From Lepus europaeus (lineage: Eukaryota; Chordata; Mammalia; Lagomorpha; Leporidae): a DNA stretch of 64,000 bases. The notes under the pieces were generated by a model. It did not search any database. It was not told the DNA's origin and worked only from the letters and a program-made list of their open reading frames with translations. This document shows, piece after piece, positions 55,870-64,000 of this stretch (position 1 is the first letter of the stretch; each line of letters starts with the position of its first letter). Both the position numbers and the translations under genes were made by a program. The stretch lies in contig NC_084840.1 in assembly GCF_033115175.1 (NCBI RefSeq), positions 77,019,179 through 77,083,178 of the forward strand, in the 5' to 3' direction.

Positions 55870-56050
55870 TGTTACTGTAATATAAATTTAAAATGTTTAT
55901 TAAAAAGCAAAAGGAAAAAAAGAAAGGATGAAAAATGAAAGAAATAAAATGAAGGGGGTGGAGGAAGAGAGACTGAGGGAGGGTGGGATGGGTCATCACT
56001 ATCTTCTTAAATTTGTATCTACCAACTATTTTGAATTTTAAAAACTAATT
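55870..56050 (+). mobile_element. Old L1 3' end, sense
   Basis: GGGGGTGGAGGAAGAGAGAC then GAGGGAGGGTGGGATGGGTC (the G-rich tract), ending near AAAACTAATTAAAACC. Confidence 0.6.
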
Positions 56051-56349
56051 AAAACCTAAAAGAAAAAAACTAAAATTTAAAATATTGTCTTATATTACTT
56101 ACACACTTTCCAAAAGACTTTTAGAAATCTGTACAGCCTGGTTCATTCTATGTATTATTCAGTAATTTAACATACTTGACATGTTAATGGCTTTAGGATG
56201 TTTTATGTATTTTAGTTTGCTTAATTTGGTGGTTATGTCTTCTAAGGGGATAAAATTAAACAATTCAAATTTATTTTAAATCCTAAAATATTGAGAAATG
56301 TGGAGTTGATATCCAGGGCATCATATTATTTGAGGATTTCTTTAATATT

Positions 56350-56525
56350 CAATGTTTTTTTTACTTACGGTAAACAAATGTCATGTAGTTCATTTGTACA
56401 AATTTGGGGACATAGTGTTAATTCCCACTGGACCCTCCCTCCTGCCTGTGCCCCCACCCTTCCTCCTTCCTTTCTTATTCTCTCTCTGATATTCTATATC
56501 AGTGCATCCCCAGGAATTTAACATT
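56350..56525 (-). mobile_element. Old L1 3' end, antisense
   Basis: TTTTTTTTACTTACGGTAAA at the left and the C-rich complement CCCTCCCTCCTGCCTGTGCC near 56433 suggest a reversed 3' UTR. Confidence 0.5.
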
Positions 56526-57039
56526 TTTCCAGGGAAACTCATGTAGTCAACGCCTAAAATAGGTGGAAACTTACCTTCTCTTTGAAGATATTGTTAATAA
56601 AAGACCTGCCAATATTTCCAGGCAGAGATGTGCTCGATTTCCTTTTTCTCCATCTTCCTCATACCTGACTCATCATGACTTTTCCTCTCAACCCCTACCC
56701 TGCGCCTAACCCTAGCCCAAGGATCCCAAATGCCCACATGTGCTCTGTAGCTCTGATCCACAACTGATGCAGGGGCACCCCTGAACCATCGGTCACCCTT
56801 GCACTATCGCCTCACCTCTGTGCTCTGTGCAGTGAGTTTCTTTCTCTCCGGAATGCACTGAATAAACAACCACTGAAAACCTTTGCTAAACTGTCCTACA
56901 GGCTGACAATTCTTCACCTCATTCCCAGGTGCATCTATGGACTAGCTGCTATCATATCTCACCGCAGGTCTCCAAATTTCTAAGAAAATCACTTTAAGTA
57001 CTAAGGAGTCAGAATGAAACAAACCATGGAAGTAATAGA
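56526..57039. other. Downstream flank of gene C, no recognised feature
   Basis: Somewhat C-rich (CCCTACCCTGCGCCTAACCC near 56695). Parts parallel the gene B downstream flank at 31090-31330 (both contain GAATCAC/GGTTCTTGG-type segments). No exon. Confidence 0.45.
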
Positions 57040-57059
57040 GTCAGTGGTGAACAAGAATC

Positions 57060-57065
57060 TTTAAT
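57060..57065 (-). other. Poly(A) signal ATTAAA of AKR1C gene C
   Basis: The minus strand has ATTAAA about 195 bases after the gene C stop codon, inside sequence that also aligns to the gene B 3' UTR. Cleavage would fall near 57040. Motif and position only. Confidence 0.5.
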
Positions 57066-57257
57066 AAAACAACATTAAAAATTGTGTTTGAAAATGGTAA
57101 AAGTTTGCTGTCCATGCTTCATGCCCTGTGGATGTAGCTGTAGCTGAGGGTGCATTGCTGAGCAGAAGAGACGTGCCAATCACCAGCATCCGAGACATCT
57201 CCTGTATCACATCCACACGCAGGAGATTTTTTAGAATTCATGAAAAAGTCCTCCATG

Positions 57258-57300
57258 TTAATATTCATCAGAAAATGGGTAATTTGGGTGTCCAGCCGCA
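57258..57300 (-). CDS. AKR1C: AKR1C gene C exon 9 coding part
   Basis: 43 bases from a TTTTAG acceptor to TAA. It completes Ile310 and adds [13 protein letters not shown], the canonical AKR1C C-terminus. The 3' UTR runs down to the ATTAAA signal about 195 bases away. Confidence 0.93.
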
Positions 57301-60300
57301 CTAAAATGAGAAAAACGTACAACTTAAAATCAATAACACATTTCTAGTGTATTGAAAGGATTGCTGTGTAGCAACCATGTTAGTAAAACTTAATATTCTT
57401 TCCTTTCCAGTTTCCAAATGTAACGTGTACGTATGAGTAATAATTTATTGTAAATACAGTCATACTCAGTGTTTTTTTTTTTTCAAATTACAGACCTTAA
57501 CCTGGAGCTTAACATGCAGAACATGCAAAATAAGCAATTCAAACATATTACTCTGGCTTAACTATGTCTTTCAATAATGCAAGGTGATACCCAGTGCTGT
57601 CTTATAGAAGATTCTCAAGGAAAAGAGAAATGTATTTTGTCTGTTTTTGAACAAGGACACAGCAGAACACTGTTTAATACTAATATATTTCAAGGGGCAT
57701 AGACTACTCCTAGGAAGCTGACAACATTTTTCTTAACTCTTTAATTGTTTACTCACTGACCCTCATGCATAGCACTGTATATTAAATTATGAAGTGAAAA
57801 GAATGTCATTGATAGAACAGACTTCAATGTCTAAAGGCTTTTTGTATAGTTCACACATTTGCATATCTTCTGAACTACTGAGAATACAAAGAGAGAACAA
57901 TCAATGTTCATTAGAATATTTAAAGGCAGGAAGAATTATAAACTGATACTCTGTATCCTCGCATTATTTCCCTGGTGTATTCTTTATTTTTCTCCATACG
58001 AAGATAGCATTACCAATTATAACATATTGGCTAATTTTGAGTATATGCCATTTTACAATATGCTAATCTCTTTCATATATTATCACAATTATTTCTTTGT
58101 TTTAATGATTTATTTATGTATTTCAGAGTCAAGGCTGTAGACAGAGTGGGAGAGAAAGAGAGAGGTAATCCATCTGCTGGTTCACTATCAAATGGCCACC
58201 ACAGCCGGAGCTGGGCCGGTCCAAAGCAAGGAGCTTCTTCTGGGTCTCCCATGTGGGCACAGGAGCCCAAGCAATTGAGCCAACATTACTGCTTTCCCAG
58301 TACTTCAGAGGGGATGCATTGAAAGTAGAGCAACCAGGACTTGAACCAGTGCCCATATGACATCCCAGTGACACTTATCCTACTATATCACAGTACTGGC
58401 CCCTATTACAATTATTTCTATCATAAATTTAAAAACCCACAGGTAGCAGGAAGGCATATTTCTTGTCATTCTTGTTTATAGTGTAGTTTTGCTTAAATTC
58501 TATAAGGTTAGAGCTCAAAAGGAGAGTAAAGATATATTATTGGAATAGCACTCTGGGCTCAGAATCAGCCCTTAAAGCATTTGGATCTGGCTAAAAAGCC
58601 CATGAGAGTTTCTCAGGCGTGGAAAGCCAAGACACTGTGGCAAAAAATTACCTAAATGAAAGATCTCTGTGAATGAGATCCTGGTGGAAAGAACGGGGCA
58701 TCAAAGAAGGAGGTATCATTCTCTGAATGGAGGAGAGAACTTCCACTTTGACTATGACCTTGTCTAAATAAGGTCAGAGTTTGAGAACTCAAGAGGCTTC
58801 CACAGCCTTGGTAGCTCATGACAAGAGCCTTGGGTGATCACTGACATCATAAATAAGAGTGTCAATTGTTAAATCAACAATGGGAGTCACTGTGCACTTA
58901 CAACCCATGTAGGATCTATGGCCTTAATATGTTGTACTATGAGAATTAACGGTGCAACTGGTTTTCAGACAGTACTTTATACTTTGTGTGTCTGTGTGGG
59001 TGCAGTCTGTTGCAGTGTTTACTTAGTATATACTAACCTGATCTTCTGTATATAAAGGGAAGTGAAAATGAATCTTGATGTTAATGGGATGGGAGAGGGA
59101 GTAGGAGATGGGATGCTTTGCTTGGGAATTAGTTTATGGGGGAAAACTGCTATAATCTAAAAACTGTATTTCAAAATTTTTATTTATTAAATAACAGTTT
59201 TCTAAATAATAAAAATAAAGATAGTCACATATACAGGTTGAAAAAAAAAGATGTATATTGGATATACATTGTCTCCCCTTGTGTGCTTTTGACCCCATTC
59301 TTATTCTTTTACTTTTATCTAACTTTAAGATTCCATCTCTGCATTAATGTCGCCATACTTCAGAAAATTATAACAAGTGTTTCTATTGACCTTTAAGGCC
59401 AAACTCCCTCAAGAGAAATGCAGTGTTTGAATCCTTAGCAAACACAGTGAAAAGGAAGGGAGAGATTTCAAACTACTAAAACATTAGTTGCAAGTATCTC
59501 AGGGGAAATTCCATAGGAAGGGTGAAGTCTTTCTGCCTACGTAAGTCCCAAGCTGACTTATTTTGTACTTCTTTTAATAATAGCACTTATGTGGCAGGTA
59601 TATATTACTTTCATAGTTATTATTAGGGAGATATCTATGCTTTACAGACTAGGAGTGAGTGTTGCCAAAAGTATTCTGCAAACAAAGTACTGTCTCAAGT
59701 AAAGTGTGTTTTGATCTATTCCTGAAGTGATATTTATAATGAACAGCGTAAACACTTGTGGACCATTAGGTATTTCTCTTAGCATACCAAAAGCCATAAG
59801 ATTGCCATTTGGGGCCTGCACCGCTGCTCACTAGGCTAATCCTCCACCTGTGGCACCGGCACCCTGGGTTCTAGTCCCAGTCGGGGTGCCGGATTCTGTC
59901 CTGGTTGCTCCTCTTCCAGTCCGGCTCTCTGCTGTGGCCCGGGAAGGCAGTGGAGGATGGCCCAGTACCCTTGGCCCTGCACCCGCATGGCAGACCAGGA
60001 GGAAGCACCTTGCTCCTGGCTTCAGATCGGTGCAGCCATAGTGGCCACTTGGGGGATGAACCATTAGATAAAGGAAGACCTTTCTCTCTGTCTCTCTCTC
60101 TCACTGTCTAACTCTGCCTGTCAGAAAAAAAAAAAAGTGCCATTGGGTTAGTTTTCCTTATGATTTCTTTATTAATGATTGTGTATCAAAATTCACCAAA
60201 TAAATTTCACATTATCATAATACCCATTTGTCTGTCTTCATTCTCCAAGAAAATATGCTTATAAATAATCTTTCAAGACCTCTGAAAATAGTATTTATTT

Positions 60301-63300
60301 CCTTTAAAATGCAGATGAAACTTCTTTCTATGGCTTTTAAGTACTTAAATAAGTAATTTTAATTAATTAGGACACTACCAGAAATAACAGGCAATTCACG
60401 GGACCAATGCTGTGGCATAGTAGATGAAACATCCACCTGCATTGTCAGCAGCCCATATGGGTGCCGGTTTTTAGTCCCAGCTTCTCCTCTTCCAATCCGC
60501 CTTTGGATCAGCACAGTTCTGGCCATGGCAGCCTTTTGGGAATGAACCAGTAGATGGAAGACCTTCTCTGCAATGCTACCTCTTAAATAAATAAATAAAT
60601 AAATAAATCTTTTTAAAAAAGAAAAAAGAAGGCAATTCACATGATGAGCATTATAAGCTAAAGTTTTCCAAATTCTCAAAGTTTCAAGACAATTTTGTTT
60701 AGAAAATATACCAAAAATAAATCAATCATTTACAAAGGTCCAGATTTGATTTGCACATTATGGTTCATTCAAATTTTAGTTTGTAAATTCTTGGAAGGAA
60801 ACTATTCTTCTTGGCTTGTGAAATAAACCAATATGCTAATTAAAAAGAATTCTGCCTATGACCACAGATTTGTTGGAAATACCTTCAATCTGATAAGAAT
60901 TGAGAAGGTTTGTGGGAAGAGGAAGGAGTCATCCTTTGCAGACATTTAATTAAGCGACACAGGGGTTCCCAGAGTTCATGCCTGCAGATAGTTGGAGAAT
61001 AGAGGCTAATACCCATCCTGCATTCCTCTTCAGGAACTAAATGAAGGCAATGCCTTTACCAAAAACTTACATTTCACCATTAGCATAGCGAAGATTTCTG
61101 TTCAGACCATCTAGAACGTTCATGTCCTCTGAAGACAATTGAAACTGAAAAACCTATTAGAGAGCAGAAATTATTAGTATTTTTATACTGATAATCTGAA
61201 AAACCCTGAAATGTTTCTCAGCAATTCAAGACTTCACAAAAACAGTAATCAAAAACACTGGCCTAACATCTTTCCTCTTTTTATTAATATTACATTAAAA
61301 TGAAACAATATAATATGACAAACAATAGAAATTAAAACGGAATGAAAAAATAAATAGTGACGAAAATAAAATATGCATTACTAGATTATTGATACTGTAC
61401 AATCCTACAGATAGAGGACAGCTCAAATTTTGTAGTGGGAAAACAAAGCTGACATTATTTAAAAATGACTGGGCCATGTGCTTGCAAGATACAGAAGAAT
61501 TTATAGCAAGCTTTGAAATATATGAGATAAATTAGTAGCATTCCTTAACACAGTTGGATTTGTATATTCCATAAATGAAGAAAGAACAAAAAAGAAAAGT
61601 TGACAGCTTGATTGTTTAAAAGGTCTTATTTTTCAGTAGAATAACGGCTGTTCCTCATGAGTATAGAAAAGGGCTATAAACAATAAATCTCAAAATGTCA
61701 ATTTTAGGCAAGGCCGTAGTCAAAGTGGAGATTCTTCTCCTCCCTTCAGAGAAAGGTACCTCCTTCTCTGATGGCCCGTTCTTTCCGCTGGGATCTCACT
61801 CACAGAGATCTTTCATTTAAATCAACAACAGGAGTCACTGTGCCCCTGTTCCCCATGTAGGATCTCTGTCCTTAATGTGTTGTACTATGCGAGTTAACGG
61901 TAAAACTACTACTCAAATAGCACTCTCTACTTTGTGTGTGTCTGTGTGGGTGCAGTCTGTTGCAGTCTTTACTTAGTATTTACTAACCTGATCTTCTGTA
62001 TATAAAGATAATTGAAAATGAATCTTGATGAAGAGTGAGATGTGAGAGGGAGTGGGAGATGGGATGGTTGGGGTAGGAGGGAGGTTATGAGGGGAAAATC
62101 TGCTATAATCCAAATCAAAAGTTGTAGTTTGGAAATTTATGTTTATTAAATAAAAGTTGAAAAAATGTCAATTTTGATAATTTCCATTACACTTTTTGTA
62201 CTCTGTATATTAATTATCACAAACCAGAGAAAATACAATATTGGTTAATCATTATGGAAGACAGAGTGGAGATTCCTAAGAAATCTGAAAGTAGATCTAC
62301 CGTATGACCTGTGAATTTACCCAAAAGAATTTAAGTCAGCATATGAAAGTTGTCTGTACTCCCATGTTTATAGCAGCTCAGCTCACAATGGCCACCATAT
62401 GGAATGCACACAGATGTCCACCAACTGATGACTGAGTAAAAAAAAATCGTGGTATTTATGTATATTGTGGAATACTATTCACGCAGGACTGTGGCTCAAA
62501 TCCAAGCATTTGAATATGGGCAATGGGCATCCCCAGCGAAGTCCCAAATTCCCTTCCTTGATATTATTTTTAAAAGTACACATCAGGTCAGTGGATTCTT
62601 ATATGTATTTCAAACAGTATTTAGTAAATACTAGTTGAATTAAGAGCTTAATATAGAAGAAAAACGATAACAGTTTTATAGATAATGTAGTGGAATATTA
62701 TTTTGTTTTCCCTTTATGAAAACACATGACACGTAAGTCATAGATAAATAAAGATTTAACTACACAAAAGTCGTAATTTTTGATCATGAAAATATACCAA
62801 GAAGAGAAGAAAAACTATAACCTACACTTCTTTCCCAGGTACTTTACCAGGGAGCAGGATTGAAAGTGAAGCAACTGGGACTCAAATCAGCTCTCCTATG
62901 GGGTGCTGGAATTGCAGGTAGGGGCTCACCTTGCTTCACCACAACATAACCCAAGAACACATTTTAACAACTGCATCTCATATAAAGGTAAAGTCCAGAA
63001 TACATAAATAGGAACATGATAGAGTGATCAGACAAATATCTCCCGGTGTTTCATTTGGGTAGGCTCCATATGCATTGGGTCCATTGCCTATTACCCCATA
63101 ACTTCATTATGGGTAGGCCTATTGAATGGTAGCTAGATCTTGCCAGAATGATGGTTTCCCGATTCTCAGATAAAAATAATACTTTCAAATAATCTTCTAA
63201 GTGGAAGGTGTTTGTTTTACAAATATAATAGCTGAGGGTATAATAGGAGTCTCTTATTTAAAACAGAGACATGATATATTTAAACAAAGACTAGAATACC

Positions 63301-63855
63301 TGCTTGACAAGACAGGAAAACCTAACTAAAAATATATAGGTATTAAACTATATGAATTCTGAGAAATTAAAAATAAAATGATCATAATTTAAAAACCAAA
63401 AATTATGTAGTCTGATGCCCTAATTTCAGAAAAGGAAAACAAGATGCCTCTTTGCAATTGACTGCAGAGTATACTGTCAATTTAATGCTGCAACACTATT
63501 CTCCGCTTTCTGTTTTACCATTAATTCTACTTAGCCCTGATGTGTCAGAAATATATACAAATCTCAAATGCATCATCAAAACCAGAGAAATAGACTTGGC
63601 CTAAAGATGTCTTGACATCTGGCTAAGAAGCACACAGTGAAAGATACTGTGTAGGATCTATGGTGCCTACAGCCCCCCATGTTCATCACCTGCATGTTCT
63701 CTTTGATCCGCTTCTCAGTGATACTCTTGGCCAGGACCACAACCCCACGCTGCAGCTGGTAGCGGAGGGCAATCTGGGCTGGAGTTCGCTTGTGCTTTTT
63801 TGCCAAGTCACAAACGACTGGATCTTCCAAGAGAACTGGAGCACTCTGGTCCACC
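57258..63855 (-). CDS. AKR1C: AKR1C gene C, partial (exons 7-9; continues beyond the right edge)
   Basis: The 3' part of another AKR1C gene: exons 63690-63855, 61071-61153 and 57258-57300, coding residues 227-323, in frame and ending in TAA. The NADP(H) motif [10 protein letters not shown] is complete. The C-terminal loop (RYANGE, then [14 protein letters not shown]) differs from gene B, so substrate preference probably differs. Exons 1-6 lie beyond 64000. Intron 8 (61070-57301) contains SINEs and an L1 tail. A poly(A) signal follows the stop. The family call is secure; the member is not assigned. Confidence 0.9.
57301..58080 (-). other. Gene C intron 8, single-copy part
   Basis: Aligns with the gene A upstream flank (about 5985-6800) from 57730 onward. 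No repeat recognised. Confidence 0.55.
58097..58403 (-). repeat. C-type SINE, antisense, with target duplication
   Basis: TATCACAATTATTTCT (58081-58096) and TATTACAATTATTTCT (58404-58419) flank it, one mismatch. Reversed body and the CAGTACTGGCCCC head complement. Confidence 0.93.
58538..59215 (+). mobile_element. L1 3' UTR and end, sense, in gene C intron 8
   Basis: TTGGAATAGCACTCTGGGCT through the 3' UTR to TTTATTTATTAAATAACAGTTTTCTAAA. The G-rich tract is weak (59085-59120). Opposite in direction to gene C. Confidence 0.85.
59216..59810 (-). other. Gene C intron 8, single-copy part
   Basis: 59300-59400 aligns with 10860-11000. No repeat recognised. Confidence 0.5.
59811..60136 (+). repeat. 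Young C-type SINE
   Basis: GGGGCCTGCACCGCTGCTCA head, GGTTCTAGTCCCAGTCGGGG, and poly(A) at 60125-60136. A short TTGCCATTTGG / GTGCCATTGGG repeat flanks it. Confidence 0.92.
60400..60629 (+). repeat. Short C-type SINE with 11-bp target duplication
   Basis: Exact AGGCAATTCAC at 60389-60399 and 60630-60640. Head GGGACCAATGCTGTGGCATA; the GATGGCCC body is deleted; (AAAT)n tail. Confidence 0.93.
60641..61070 (-). other. Gene C intron 8 next to exon 8
   Basis: AT-rich, no repeat recognised. Confidence 0.45.
61071..61153 (-). CDS. AKR1C: AKR1C gene C exon 8 (codons 283-310)
   Basis: 83 bases, AATAG acceptor, GTAAGT donor. It reads [20 protein letters not shown] then LRYANGE and two bases of Ile310. 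The loop residues ANGE at 306-309 are unlike gene B's VSAS. Confidence 0.93.
61154..61691 (-). other. Gene C intron 7, no recognised feature
   Basis: AT-rich. The stretch 61640-61705 resembles 27845-27905, so an old L1 piece may start here. Confidence 0.4.
61692..62175 (+). mobile_element. 5'-inverted (twin-primed) L1 3' end with 14-bp target duplication
   Basis: AAAATGTCAATTTT at 61692-61705 and 62162-62175. 61706-61815 is antisense 3' UTR (complement of AAATGAAAGATCTCTGTGAG through GACTACGGCCTT), and 61816-62161 is sense 3' UTR through a G-rich tract to TTTATTAAATAAAAGTTGAA. In gene C intron 7. Confidence 0.9.
62190..62490 (+). mobile_element. Old L1 ORF2/3' UTR fragment, sense
   Basis: ATGGAAGACAGAGTGGAGAT then TTCCTAAGAAATCTGAAAGT and CCCATGTTTATAGCAGCTCA are conserved L1 3' end phrases, also seen at 54240-54400. 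Confidence 0.72.
62828..62945 (-). repeat. Fragment of a C-type SINE, antisense
   Basis: TTCCCAGGTACTTTACCAGG, then GGGAGCAGGATTGAAAGTGA and CTGGAATTGCAGGTAGGGGC match the reversed 5' half of older copies. The tail half is missing. Confidence 0.75.
62946..63689 (-). other. Gene C intron 7 next to exon 7, no recognised feature
   Basis: AT-rich intron without a recognised repeat. Confidence 0.45.
63690..63855 (-). CDS. AKR1C: AKR1C gene C exon 7 (codons 227-282)
   Basis: 166 bases, TTCCAG acceptor and GTGATG donor. It begins [20 protein letters not shown] and ends [15 protein letters not shown]. Lys270, Ser271, Arg276 and Asn280 are present. It is closer to the human family consensus than gene B's exon 7, keeping [10 protein letters not shown] where gene B has [10 protein letters not shown]. 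Confidence 0.94.
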
Positions 63856-64000
63856 CTGGAAGGAGAGGTAGAAAAGCTCACTTCTGAGGCTAAGTTTTCA
63901 GACTGTCAGAGGCATCAAAAAACAGATTAGGGGACCCATTCTGAACAAGTGTTTCTCAAAAGTGGTCCTTGGCCACCAAAATAATATCATCTGACCCTGC

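Overview
This is mammalian nuclear DNA, almost certainly from a rabbit or another lagomorph (Oryctolagus-like). The evidence is about thirty tRNA-derived SINEs of the rabbit C-repeat (CSINE) type and many L1 LINE pieces. The L1s share a purine/G-rich 3' UTR that ends in ATTCATTAAATAAAAGTTT. Nothing bacterial, viral or CRISPR-like was seen.

The genes are a tandem array of aldo-keto reductase 1C (AKR1C; hydroxysteroid / dihydrodiol dehydrogenase) genes, all on the minus strand. They were found as short exons with correct phases and splice sites; most open frames in the window are SINE or L1 sequence. Gene A has only exon 1 (5599-5682) and exon 2 (2104-2271) in the window and continues past the left edge. 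Pseudogene D (13163-13757) keeps exons 5 and 4, with a 1-bp deletion and a Trp148-to-stop change. Gene B is complete: nine exons between 48272 and 31630 with family-typical sizes (84, 168, 117, 78, 123, 110, 166, 83 and 43 coding bases), giving a predicted 323-residue protein. Gene C has exons 7-9 (63855 down to 57258) and continues past the right edge.

Gene B keeps the catalytic tetrad Asp50/Tyr55/Lys84/His117. However, it has Ile in place of the cofactor-contacting Asn167 and Ala in place of Tyr24, so it may be an unusual or failing enzyme. The flank upstream of gene A matches intron 8 of gene C. This suggests that unequal exchange between tandem copies placed gene A's first exon beside remnants of a neighbouring gene.

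The rest is introns and intergenic DNA filled by repeats. The most notable are a twin-primed (5'-inverted) L1 with 14-bp target duplications, an intact ORF1 and no recognisable ORF2 (6792-10717); a second, small 5'-inverted L1 (61692-62175); an oddly joined pair of L1 pieces (38090-41378); and two SINEs inserted one after the other at the same target (32027-32733). I see no wholly new system. The best leads are the altered cofactor pocket of gene B, the rearranged pseudogene, and the ORF2-less L1.
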